Source: Centrapalus pauciflorus
Lineage: Eukaryota; Streptophyta; Magnoliopsida; Asterales; Asteraceae
Assembly: GCA_020465985.1 (NCBI GenBank)
Contig: JAANYP010003265.1
Location: 39,143-103,142, forward strand
Length of the DNA stretch: 64,000 nt
Direction: 5' to 3'
Program-made: the position numbers and the translations under genes
Notes under the pieces: model-generated
Told to the model about the DNA's origin: nothing
What the model saw: the letters and a program-made list of their open reading frames with translations, nothing else
Database searches by the model: none
Shown: piece by piece, positions 1 through 12,966 of the stretch
Numbering within the stretch: the first letter of the stretch is position 1
Layout: each line of letters begins with the position of its first letter

Positions 1-590
1 TTGCGTAACCAGAATTCACATTTTGAGAACTTTGCGTTGACTCGCTCTTTGCGGAGCAGTTCTAGAAATTCTCGTAAATGCTTTGCATGGTCATTCTCAG
101 ACTTGGAGTAAATCAGAATATCATCGATGAAGACTATAACCAATTTATCCAACATTGGTCTACATACCCTATTCATGAGGCCCATGAATGCTGCAAGGGC
201 AATACTGAGACCAAACGGCATAACAAGGAATTCAAAGTGTCCGTATCTAGATCGGATTGCAGTTTTCGAAACGTCATATTCGATTACTTTGAGCTGATGA
301 TATCCGGATCGAAGGTCAACCTTCGAGAAATTGTTGGCTCCTTGCAGTTTGTCAAACAAGTCGTCAATACGGGGCAGTGGATATCTGTTCTTGATAGTCA
401 CTTTATTCAGCTCTCGATAGTCGATACACATGCGAAAGGTAACATCCTTCTTCTTGACAAAGAGGACCGGAGCACCCCAAGGATAAGTACTCAGATGGAT
501 GAACCCTTTTCCAGTAATTCCTGTAGCTGACTCATCTTCCCCTTCATCTCATTAGGACCAAGTCGGTAAGGAGCTTTTGCAATTGGAGCT
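1..590 (-). pseudogene. Ty3/gypsy reverse transcriptase, partial (element A)
   Basis: Reverse transcriptase part of a Ty3/gypsy pol polyprotein, which copies element RNA into DNA in virus-like particles. Read on the minus strand the order is normal: a WGAPVLF stretch near 470, IDYREL near 420, GYHQLK near 295, LVMPFGL near 220, and the catalytic FIDDILIYSK around 105-131. The window edge cuts the gene after the CEFWLR motif (1-30), so the RT end, RNase H and integrase are missing. From about 500 down to 1 the motifs share one frame; upstream of that the frame appears shifted near 505. It lies downstream of the element's protease (666-1202) and gag. The motif spelling matches Tekay/Del-like chromoviruses such as T2 at 47599-48526. 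Family and domain are secure; activity is unlikely. Confidence 0.9.
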
Positions 591-665
591 GCAAAATGGC
601 ATATGCTAAGTAAGCGGAACAACCTTTAGCTAGGCACCTTTGGGCTTTCAACATAGAGATGAGAC

Positions 666-1202
666 CTAAGTCTCGAGACTTAATGTCACCATAGACGTAG
701 AGTTCATTTCCTTCGGGGTTCTAATTCTAATCATCCTTTTAGCACAAAGGATTTCAGCATTGCTCATCATGAGCCAATCCATTCCTATAATGACGTCGAA
801 TTCTATAATCCGCATCGGTATTAAATCGACGTCCGAGGCATAGTTATCGATTACAAGTTTACAAGAACTATAGGCTCGGTTTACAGACACAAAATGGGAG
901 CTAGCAGTTTCTAAGTCTAGAGGTACAGGTAGTAATACAGGGGCAAAATCCAACTGACTAGCAAACTTTTCAGAAACAAATGACAGATTACAGCCAGAAT
1001 CAAACAAAACTAAAGCAGGTAAAGAGATGACACGAAATGTACCAGTGGCGACATCAACAGTTTCTTTTGCCTCTTCGGCAGTCATTTCGAAGGATCTTGG
1101 TTGGTTTCTCGGAGCTGTAGAACCTTTAGCTAATTGTTGATAGGATGATGCAGGTGGAGAATTGTATCGGGGCCTTGTACAGTCTTTGGCATGATCCCCC
1201 AC
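666..1202 (-). pseudogene. Ty3/gypsy aspartic protease with zinc-knuckle tail (element A)
   Basis: Retropepsin-type protease that would cut the gag-pol polyprotein. A 178-codon open frame carries the catalytic LFDSG at about 985-1000 and the conserved IGMDWL near 770-785. A nucleocapsid zinc knuckle (C-X2-C-X4-H-X3-C, residues CRNC..HAKDC) lies at about 1185-1220, just upstream. The usual knuckle spacing is CX2CX4HX4C, so this one is one residue short. The frame ends at 666 with an in-frame stop before the RT, where live relatives read straight through. It sits between a broken gag and the RT fragment at 1-590, all minus strand, as one former gag-pol unit. Confidence 0.85.
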
Positions 1203-2156
1203 AGTGCAGTTACGGCAAGCCTCACCGTGTTTGGGACATTCAGACCTGTCAAGGTCATTCTGCCCACTACAATAACATTTAACAAACGGAGGATCACACT
1301 TTCCTTCATGAATTGCAGAGTCTTATCCAATTGTCGCTTGACATCCTAAGGGCAATATTTCTCATTTAGATGGACTTTGAACTGATCCCAAGTAATGGAT
1401 TTCTCCATTGCATCAGACATGGGATTGGTGATTGACTTCCACCAACGTCCAGCCCCATCTTCTAACATACGAGTTGCAAAAGTTACTTTGTCCTTTTCCG
1501 GACACTTGGAGAGTTTAAAGGATTTCTCCATGTTGGCTACCCAGTCCATTGCTTTTACTGTATCAGATGACCCAGCAAACGTGCGAGCTCCACACTTCTT
1601 GAAGTCAATGAAAGAGCACTCTCATCACACCTTGACATGGTGATCGGAGGAGTCAGTGTCACTTTCTTCTTCAGAGGACACATGTCTATGCTTCCTCTTT
1701 TGGGTTTTCTTGGGCTTTGCTAACATGTCTTCCCTATGCTTCAGCTCAATTTCCCTGTAACTTGAGTTACCGTAACCTAAGTTATTCCTCACTACGCTTA
1801 ACGTCGATCTCCCGCCGTTCCTCCTCGTCAGTTTGCCCGACCATTTTACCCTTGGTAAGCAAATCCTTGATTTCCTTGCATCTATCCTCAAAGGACACAT
1901 CAGTCTGAAGCCGATTTCTATCCAACACTAGCTGCATCTGCCTACGATTATCCTCATTCAGCTTGTGAACAAGAGCAATTTATTGAGCCTGTTGAGAGGG
2001 TATAAGCGACACAGTGCTGCTAGATTCATTAGCAATGTTCTCAGGGTCAGTACCTAGATCTTCCACATGCACAAGTTCCTTAAGCTAATCAGCTGCAACA
2101 TCTGTAACTTTATCAACATTGGAGGTACCAGCAGCAGTAGAGTTCTTATCAGCCAT
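1203..2156 (-). pseudogene. Ty3/gypsy gag, decayed (element A)
   Basis: Gag structural protein gene of element A. The most likely start is the ATG at 2156: it opens a frame beginning MADKNSTAAG and lies about 300 bp inside the primer-binding site, the usual leader length in this family. Several in-frame stops and frameshifts follow. Short pieces remain open, at 1625-1900 (acidic and Lys-rich, possible coiled coil) and 1346-1549 (WW capsid core: FATRMLEDGAGRWWKS). A first, imperfect zinc knuckle (CYCSGQND) lies near 1270. Translation would yield only fragments, so this is a pseudogene. Confidence 0.75.
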
Positions 2157-2455
2157 TGGCTGAAAGTATAAAGGAAATAAACATTATTTCCTGGCTTAGT
2201 TCAGATAAGCACATATTCATAGCATATTGCCAACGTGAAGTAGTCACTTAATCAAGTCGGTGTCAAGCAGTCAGTCATTTCTCGTTCTCCGACCTAACAG
2301 TCATCAAATTCCTATCTTTAGTCAAGTGGTGCGGGTAGTCCTTTACTAATTAGGTTACCATAGACCTCGGTGACTTGTTCGCGAATTCAAAATTACATAG
2401 TCCATATCATTCCAGAGTTTAAGTATCGGGTGGCCAGTCCGATGATTAAACTGCT
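2157..2455 (-). other. Element A 5' leader
   Basis: Untranslated stretch between the primer-binding site and the gag start. No open frame of note. It matches the position and length of the leaders in T1 (30074-30275) and T2. Confidence 0.6.
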
Positions 2456-2467
2456 GCTCTGATACCA
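2456..2467 (-). other. Primer-binding site, element A (tRNA-Met type)
   Basis: The minus strand reads TGGTATCAGAGC, complementary to the 3' end of plant initiator tRNA-Met, the usual primer for plant LTR retrotransposons. It starts four bases inside the LTR end at 2472, which fixes this LTR as the 5' LTR of element A. Confidence 0.9.
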
Positions 2468-2735
2468 ACTTTGTAACACCCAAGTTACCACAAACAGTAC
2501 ACGTCATAAAGTTACGATACTTTAAGTACAAACTATTTAAAGATATAATGGTGGTCTATTCTAGATTCTAGAATCTTCAATCAGAGTGCGGAAGATTGAA
2601 CAAGCTACCCGAGACCGGAAATATCCATGTCAAAATAGGCATCAACAACTAATCCAAAAGTCTACTATCATAAAGAATCCAGGTTCACTTAGCCTGGGAC
2701 GAACTACCTGTTACGTTCTTGCCCTTATCAGCTTT

Positions 2736-5228
<2,493 letters not shown>

Positions 5229-5604
5229 GCTTTTCCTGAAAAGAGAGTTGTCATGACAGAGTACGCTACCACACATATATAACATACTACTAGCTCATGT
5301 CGGCAAGGCAACACGTCAGAGACGTCAAAAGATTTGGGGGATCAGCCCAATCCGTATTCCCATGTGTAAGGCTGAAGCCCTACGGGAAGCGTATGGAAAC
5401 AGGCATATAGGAGAGGAATCTGCAGAATTCCCTCCTGTGAATGGAGATCTCGCATTCGGGTAGAGCAGTTAATGCAGTATGCAGATGCAAATGTACCAAT
5501 AACAAGTAAGCAGAAAAGTATGCAAAGTAAATACATAGAATGTATAAGTGAGCATGCAGTTCAAGGCATATCAGTTGTCCAATTTCAGCAATGTCTAATG
5601 TAAG

Positions 5605-5708
5605 TTCCTAACATACAATTAAGTAATCAAGGAACATGCAGCAGCAGTTGTCTAGTCTCAGTAGTGTCTACCATACGTTCCTAACATACAATTAAGTAAT
5701 CAAGGAAC
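5605..5708. repeat. Two-copy tandem repeat of about 60 bp
   Basis: The stretch GTTCCTAACATACAATTAAG with its continuation occurs twice within the shared LTR, starting near 5605 and 5667, with diverged spacers. Confidence 0.8.
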
Positions 5709-8060
5709 AAACAGCCGCAAATGTTTCCATACAAGTCAATAACAATCACCAATAAGTACCGAAACATATGCAAGTAAGTAATGCAATCTGTCACTCACAG
5801 CTGTCCTAAGAAATGTAATTACTCAATATAGTGCTTAACCAAGTTAAGCTGATCGTATTACTCTGTCAGACTAGTCAGTTCCTGCACATCAGTTCCAATT
5901 CTAGCATAGCAATGACAATTTCATACACATGATCTATATAATCCTAATTGTATTAATTACATTAATTATCTTGTTTTGTTGTTGAGTATGTGGTAGTTCC
6001 TAATGTCCCAGAGTGAGCCTATGCTAATCATCTGTCCAATAAGTCCATAAGAACTCCTTTAGGTTAGTACCAAGGTATAACCTTGAGTTCCTAGCAGATT
6101 TCTATGGTTTCCTAGGTTTTTACCTAGTTATGGCCTTGTTTCATGGCAAACAAAGGGCAAGCAAGGCCAAGAAAAAAACACATCACACATAAGCACAACA
6201 GGTCATAAGCTAGTCAAATAGGTCATTTTAGGATACAAGTGTGTTGCCAAGTGATGGCCACCTGTTCCTAAGTGTTTGGCCTAGTTAGCCTAGTCACAGC
6301 TTCAAACTTAGGCCCTAACTAGGGCAATTAAGGCCATTTCAGATTCTAGCAAGGCATAGCAGGTCAAGTACAAGTCAAAGGCATATTTTAGTCCCCCAAG
6401 TCAGTAGCCAAAGTCTTTAGTCAAATAGTTTAAGATTTTATGGCGATGGCCTAAACCATGGCCAATTACCTAGGCCAAATAGGCCATTCTCGGACAACTC
6501 TTAACCAAGGAAGAATACTTAGGGACAACCCAAGCCAAACATTGGCCAATTGGTGTCCTTAGTGCACATGTCAAGTTCCAATTCATAGCTACGTCGTTAA
6601 GTCATGGTTGTCCTTTTTATAGGCTAGTCAAGCCCATTTAGCATTCAAGGTCATTTTCAATTACAGGAAGGCCATGCATGTCTTTTCAATTTCTAAGGGT
6701 CCAAAACAATAACACAAGTGTTTTTCCTGTTTTAATTTAAGTCCCAAAGTCAAGGGATCAAGTGGTGCATGTTTAGGCCATTAAAAGTATTAATCAGGCC
6801 CATTACAATGAGGCCCAACAGTTGAAACAGCAGGTCAAATACATAAATTTAATTTTATAAAGTCAAAATACATCAAATTCATGTATTGGTCAAGGTCTGA
6901 ATCATACCTCATGAAAAAGTTCATGCCTCATGAACTTTTACTCATAAGTTAATGGCCTCAAGAACTTATGATGGTCCTCACGAACTTATGATGGTCCTCA
7001 CAAACTTATTTGTCCAAGAACTTAGGTGATGGGTCACGAACTTATAAGGTAGATCATGAACTTAATCGTGGTTTCACGATTTTGTTCATAATTTCGGCCG
7101 TTAAGCATGCATTTTTAGGTCAAAACTTATAAGAACGTTAAGGGACATGTCTAAGATCAAATTAGGTCTATCTAATGCATTTTCAATTCATTTAAACGTC
7201 CAAAACAGGCCTTATATTTCAGTTTTAAGTCCAAAAATAGCAGCAGCTCAAGGCTGCGTTTTTGAAGCTAAAACCGAAGAAAAAGAAGGGAAAAACATCA
7301 ACTAACCTCGGTCCAGGTATTAGAACACTTGGGTGGTTAATTGCAGATGATTTCCAAGAAATAATCGATTCCTAAACTCGTGCAAAACAGCTTCAAACGA
7401 ATCAAAATCGGGAAATTCTGATTTTTGCATAAAAACCAAAAATACGAAGAGTTTATCGGCGTTCTTACCTCAAATCCAAACCAAATCCTACATGCAATTG
7501 CAAAATCTTGTAGTACTCTTCGATATCTTTCCAATGATATATAGAACTCAAGATTTGGCCAAGAAATTTGAGAGAAAACTTAGAGAGAAGTTTCTAGAGA
7601 GAGAGGCTCTCAAAATCGGAATTTTGGGAGGATGCAAAGAATGAGCAAAATTTTTAGCCATTAACCCTCTTTATTAAATCCGGAATTTCAGCCCCAAATA
7701 GCAAAAGACTGATTTACCCTTAATGAAATGCTATATTTACCCTTGTTTGTCCTTATTTTGCATTTTAAATGCAAGAAATGGCAAAGAGGTATTTATTTTT
7801 GCTAGTACTTGTCTTTTTAGACTATTTTAATTATTTTAGTCTATTTTCATTATTCTCAAGCCTATAATCTTTCAGTTTGCTAATTTTAATTGTTTAAATT
7901 TATTTTAACCAAATTAAGAAAGTTTCCTTAATTAGTTATAACTCATTATAATTAATTACATACAAGGTAATTCACATTTTTAAACACAATTAGGCACAAT
8001 TACTTAAATATCCAAAGTTGGTTGCTATAAATTATATTTTATAAATTGCAGGCTGTTACA

Positions 8061-8690
8061 AACTTCCACCGTTGAACTGATTTTGTCGTCGAAATCGTCT
8101 AAGACATGAACAACTTTGGATACTTTTGCCTAATTTTGTCCTCTCGTTCTCAAGTTTGTGCAGATCCCTTGTGGTATTTCCACTGGATTAGCACCATTGG
8201 AATTTCCTTGTTGCGCAGTTTCGTAATCTTACGATCCACTACGCGTCCAGGCTCTTCTTCGTATCACAGCTGTTCGTCAATTTGCACGTCTTTCCAAGGT
8301 ATCACGGCTTCAGCGTCAATCAAGCACTTTCGAAGATTACTAACGTGAAACACGTCATGAATCCTCGACATTTCGGCAGGCAGTCTTAACCTGTAGGCTT
8401 GCAGTCTTACACGATCAAATATTTCAAAAGGACTAACATACCGAGGGTTTAACTTCCCCCATTTGCCGAACCTTACTACACCTTTCCTTGTCAAGACTTT
8501 CAGCATTACCTTATCACCAACCTCAAACGCAATTGCGTTGCGCATTCGGTCATGATATTTCTTTTGTATGTCTTGCGAGGTCTGTATCCGCTGTCGAATC
8601 AACTGTAACTGGTCTTGGGCCTCTTGCAGAATGGCTGGTCCGACTATTGGACGTTCACAGGTTTCTCTCCAATAAGTTGGAGTCGGGCAT
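8061..8690 (-). pseudogene. Ty3/gypsy integrase C-terminal part, truncated (element B)
   Basis: C-terminal third of a Tekay-like integrase. On the minus strand it reads from CPTPTYWRETC (about 8660-8690), through the GPAILQEAQ and QKKYHDRMRNA stretches, to GDKVMLKV (near 8510), the GKLNPRYVSPFEI GPY/F-type fold (8415-8460) and FHVSNLRKCL (8320-8350). A decayed region where a chromodomain would lie runs to 8061. The 112-codon frame at 8264-8602 is clean. The catalytic core is absent because the gene is joined at about 8690 to a fragment of a different family's LTR. The downstream end meets the LTR at 8060 through a purine-rich tract (GGTGGAAG). T2 carries the intact equivalent at 45728-46768. 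Confidence 0.85.
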
Positions 8691-8778
8691 CAACGTCTTG
8701 GATTTAGACCTTGTGATAGGCCCGATCTTCCACCTTAAAGGATCTTCATCATCTTGATCATTGGATGGGTTCTCATCA
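8691..8778 (-). mobile_element. CRM-like LTR fragment (first about 90 bp)
   Basis: The minus strand starts TGATGAGAACCC at 8778 and matches the first 90 bases of the LTRs at 20465-21504 and 22457-23500, then stops where Tekay integrase begins. It is the broken 3' LTR of the CRM-like element at 8779-12966. It still encodes the start of the LTR-borne tail (DPLRWK..GPITRS type). Confidence 0.8.
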
Positions 8779-9400
8779 TGTCCTGATTAGACACGATATT
8801 TCTTGGCATGCCGTGCAATCTAATCACTTCTTTGAAAAACAAATTAGATATATGTGAAGCATCATTGGTTCGACGGCATGCAATGAAATGAGCCATCTTA
8901 AAAAAATCTATCAACAACCACAAAAATTGAATCTTTGCCACCTGTTGTTCTTGGCAAACCCAACACAAAATCCATAAAAAAGATCAACCCATGGTTCACT
9001 TGGTATATAGGAAGGGGAGTGTACAAACCATGAGGTTGAACCTTTGATTTGGCTTGTTTACAAACAATGCACTTTTCACAAACTTTGCCAACATCGAATT
9101 TCATTTTTGGCAAAAAGAAATGCTCTTGAAAATTTTTTAAAGTTTTTGCCACACAAAAATGACCCATAAGGCCTCCACTATGTGCCTCCTGAACCAAAAG
9201 CTCACATAAAGACGTGCTTGGAATGCAAAGCTTTGATTCTTTAAACAAAAACCCATTATGTATAAAAACATGTCAAAAGAGCTTATTTCACAAGTTTGAA
9301 AAATCATACCAAAATCCACATGCTTATGATACAACTCTTTTGATTTGTTCGAAACCAATAATTTTAGAGTCTTAAGAAGAGAGTAGAGAGTACCTCCGTG
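8779..9400 (-). pseudogene. CRM-like integrase, N-terminal half (element CRM-L)
   Basis: Integrase inserts element DNA into the chromosome. The minus strand shows the HHCC zinc module (LVQEAHSGGLMGHF..CEKCIVCKQAK, about 9060-9210), then the start of the catalytic core: FMDFVLGLPRT with the first Asp near 8970, VVVDRF, ASHISNLFFKEV and RLHGMPRNIVSN (8790-8810). The second catalytic Asp region is cut where the LTR fragment starts, and the Glu is absent. A frameshift near 8900 splits the core. It follows RNase H on the same strand. Sequence style matches the copies at 17460-18272 and 21505-22456. Confidence 0.85.
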
Positions 9401-9900
9401 AAAGTGCATCAGCTACAACATTTTCCTAACCTTTCTCGAATCGGATGACATAAGGAAATGTCTCAAGAAACTTCATCCACCTAGCATGTCTCTTATTCAA
9501 CTTTTGTTGCCCCTTCAGAGACTTCAAGGATTCATGATCGGAATGAATTACAGACTCTTTGGTCCACAAATAATGTTGCAAAATCTTTAGTGCACGAACT
9601 AAGGCATACATCTCTTTGTCATAAGAGGGATAAATCAAAGTTGCATCGCTCAACTTTTCACTAAATTATGTTAATGTTTTCCCTTCTTTCATTAAAACCG
9701 CATCAATTCAAACACCTAACGCATCACACTCAATTTCAAATGTTTTATCAAAATTTGGCAAAGAAAGCAAGGGAGCATGAGTTAATTGAAATTCGAGTTT
9801 TTCAAAATCTTGCTCTTGCTCTTCGCCCCATTGAAAACCAACTTTCTTTTTAATGATTTCCGTGAGTGGTGATGCCAAGGTGCTAAAATTCTTCACAAAT
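9401..9900 (-). pseudogene. CRM-like RNase H (element CRM-L)
   Basis: RNase H domain that removes the RNA template after reverse transcription. Two open pieces remain: 9708-9896 (KKKVGFQWGEEQEQDF, then the IECDALGVGI region with the first acidic residue) and 9426-9653 (YDKEMYALVRALKILQHYLW, then the HSDHESLKSLKGQQKLNKRH region). A break near 9660 separates them. They lie between RT and integrase in the expected order. Confidence 0.85.
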
Positions 9901-10774
9901 CAGCAATAAGAACATGCAAGACGAAGGAAACTTCGCACATCACCAACACTCTTTGCAGTTGCCCAATCTTGAATGGCCTTCACCTTCTCTTCATCAACTG
10001 CAATTCCTCGGGAACTCACCACATATCCAAGAAAAACAATGTGGTCGGTACAAAAAGTACACTTCTTCAAGTTTGCATAAAGCTTTTATTTCCTAAGCAC
10101 ACTCGAAACGCACGTTAGATGCTCAAGATGATCATTCAAACTTTTGGAATAAATCAAAATATCATCAAAGTAACAACCACAAACTTTCCAATGAAAGCAT
10201 GCAAAACATGGTTCATTAATCTCATGAATGTACTAGGAGCATTAGTTAAGCCAAAAGGCATAACTAACCATTCATATAAACCATGTTTTCTTTTGAAAGC
10301 TGTTTTCCATTCATCACCATTTTTCATGCGAATTTGGTGATATCCGCTCTTTAAAATCAATCTTTGAAAACAACATTGAACCATGCAATTCATCAAGCAT
10401 ATCATCTAGTCGAGGGATTGGATGGGGATACTTTACCGTTATATTATTGATGGCACGACATTTTATGCACATCCTCCACGACCCATCCTTTTTTCGTTAC
10501 AAGCAAAACTGAAACAGCACAAGGGATCATGCTTTCTCGAATCCGTCCTTTCTCATAATTCCCTAACCTGCCTTTGCAACCCCTTGGTTTCCTCCGGATT
10601 TGTTCTATATACCGGCTTGTTTGGAATGGAAGCCCCGGGAACAAAGTCAATTTGGTGTTCAATCCCGCGAATTAGTGGCAATCCTTTGGGAACCTCCACG
10701 GGAAACAAATGTTCAAATGCATGCAAAAGAGATTTAATATTGCTCGAAAGAATAGCGGCCAAATCGTTAGTGGT
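9901..10774 (-). pseudogene. CRM-like reverse transcriptase (element CRM-L)
   Basis: Reverse transcriptase in several broken frames. On the minus strand: FPVEVPKGLPLIRGIEHQID at the front (about 10640-10720), IPNKPVYRTNPEE (10590-10620), GYHQIRMKNGDEWKTAFK (10290-10350), LVMPFGLTNAPSTFMRLMN (10200-10270), then FVVVTLMIF where family members have VVYFDDILIY (about 10155). The catalytic YFDD is lost to a small frame change. A vestige runs on to 9910. It directly follows the protease at 10775-11401 after a single stop. Confidence 0.88.
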
Positions 10775-11401
10775 TTATTGAGCTTTTTTAATTAAAAGAA
10801 GCACAAAAGTCATCTCCGAATTCAAGGCTTCCTTTATTTCACTCCTTTTTGCAAGTGCACAATATTGACTCTCCTTTTCAACCACCAAAGTTTTATTATC
10901 TTTTTGTTTTTCGTTTGAACCCTTCTTGTTTTTATTGCTTTCCTTGGACTCACCGTCTTTGTTCTTCGCATCCTTTTGAAGTCGTACTTGATAATCATAA
11001 ACTTGACTAGGTAACCTTGCCACAAGAGTTATGGACTTGGTTTTGTGGACAAGGGTGTACTTGTTGGTGAAGTCATCGAATTTTACGTGCCGATCATATT
11101 GCCATGGCCTACCAAGTAGGAAATGGCTTGCTTGCATAGGTACAACATCACATAGATCTTCATCTTCATACTTACCGATACGAAACGAAACCAAAACCTG
11201 CTTTGTAACTCGCACCTCACCAGTATCATTAAGCCATTGGAGTTTATATGACTTTTGATGCTTCATCGTCGGTAACCCTAGCTTTTCAACCATGGAAACA
11301 CTAGCCACATTAGTACAACTCCCACCATCAATTATAACACTACATACCTTTCCTTGAACATAGCACCGGGTGCAAAAGATGTTTTTCCCATTGTGCGTCA
11401 T
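10775..11401 (-). pseudogene. CRM-like protease region (element CRM-L)
   Basis: A 208-codon open frame with the retropepsin-like signature VIIDGGSCTNVAS at about 11290-11330 and LLGRPWQYDRHV near 11090-11120. The active-site triplet reads D-G-G rather than D-S/T-G; the copies at 16600 and near 34100 keep the same reading, so I take it as family-typical. A long Lys/Asn/Ser-rich linker (about 10870-10990) leads towards the RT. The neighbours are gag upstream and RT downstream in one reading direction. Confidence 0.85.
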
Positions 11402-11936
11402 ATTCTTCCTTAAAATGAGTGCTTAAGGCTCGTCTTGCCACCAACAATTCTCCTTCATCTGCTAGCTCTTCTTCCCAATCTGTGTCTTCGTGTGAGGATT
11501 CAGAATCATCTGTTTCGATTTCTCCATCTTCTCTAATCACCATTGCAAGCTTGTTTGGACATTGACTTGCAATATGACCCTTTCCAAGAGACTTAAAACA
11601 TTTTATATCATGAGTCTTAGGAACTTCAGAACTAGTTTTCTCCTTTGAAGTGTTTTTTGTTCCAGATTTGGGTTTAAAAGAGTTTGAATTTTCCGGCCTT
11701 TTGGAGCTACTTGCTTTCAAAGCATTCGTTCTTGACCCACCCCCTCTCTTGAGTTGCTTTTCAATCTAAACTTCCATATGAACCATGTCCTCGATCTCAA
11801 CATAGTGGTGCATCTCAACACGATCTCGAATTTCATAACTAAGACCATTTAAGAACCTTACCATGGTAGCTTCTCTATCCTCTTGAATATTCGCCTGGAT
11901 CATATTGACCTCCATTTCTTTGAGAACATTGCCAAA
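11402..11936 (-). pseudogene. CRM-like gag C-terminal half (element CRM-L)
   Basis: C-terminal half of gag: a capsid tail (MVRFLNGLSYEIRDRVEMHH, 11800-11870), a basic Ser/Lys linker and one zinc knuckle at 11560-11605 reading CFKSLGKGHIASQC. The second Cys of CX2C is Ser, so zinc binding should fail. An in-frame TAG stands near 11767. The N-terminal half, leader and most of the primer-binding site are missing: the LTR end at 11937 is followed only by TTTGG, the start of a primer site, before mid-gag begins. Confidence 0.85.
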
Positions 11937-12966
11937 TGATATGATCTCACCCGATGAATATGAGATTGATCACGAGTTGCCCGATCGTTCTATTAGATGT
12001 TAATATGAGAAACGGATAGAACCGCAATCCGTTGCCTATAAACGAGGCAAGGACCTTGGTATAGATGGTGAAACCGCGACCCGTTTCCTATAGTGAGGCA
12101 AGAACCTTGGTATAAGAAAACGCCACAATCAACCCCTCCAAGTTGATTGATAAGTTTTGAACATCACAAGCTAGAACAGTAGATAAGTTCTAAAAGTTCG
12201 TAAGGAACAAGAAGAGTTAAAAACTCACAATATTACTCAAATGAAGGATGATTACAAATGAGAACTTTGGCCAATATTTATAGATAAAAATATAAGGAAA
12301 ATCAACCATCTAGATAAGTAATAAAAGCTGTTACGATAAGCTATCAAATAAGTAAAACTACTTTTCAAAAGGTCCTTCTTGACATTTCACCACTTGAATC
12401 TTCTAGAATATGTCTTGGTTCATTATATCTTGTAAAAACCCTTCATCCAAGTAAATGGCCATGTCCTTCAAAATGCCTTGAAATGAAAAGAAGACTTTCA
12501 AATTGCCTTGTAATTAATCTTGACAAGTGCATTGAACATGGACACTCTTTTGGGCAGATTTTTGGACGTGGAAAATGGTCTTTTATTCAGATTTATTCTT
12601 CTTGAAAAGATAGGGAAAAGGCTTAGCGTTCATTGGTTTTTATTTTGAATCAAATCGGACTTGAAATGAGTGAGTTATGGACAAAACATTGGTTAAGTGT
12701 GGGGATGGCCGAAATTCTTTATCTATAGGCTATGTTGGGTAAATAACCACAACTTGGGCCATGAAAACATGGGCTAATCTTGGGATTCAACTTGTAACAA
12801 AGTTAGAAAGCTTGCTTGGTTATTTTGCAGAGACACGGGAGCATTATTTCGCCAAGATTTAATCATGGTAGCATCTTGGAACATCTTGTATTTTGACCTT
12901 GTGGTAGGCCCAATCTTCCACCTTAATGGATCTTCATCATTTTGACCATTGGATGCGGTCTCATCA
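11937..12966 (-). mobile_element. CRM-like LTR, 5' LTR of CRM-L
   Basis: 1030-bp LTR on the minus strand, beginning TGATGAGACC at 12966 and ending GAGATCATATCA at 11937. It matches the LTRs at 15084-16098, 20465-21504 and 22457-23500 along its length. Its first 200 bp encode the LTR-borne polyprotein tail (NDEDPLRWKIGPTTRSKYK at about 12870-12930), a feature reported for CRM-group chromoviruses. No TATA box was singled out. Confidence 0.9.
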
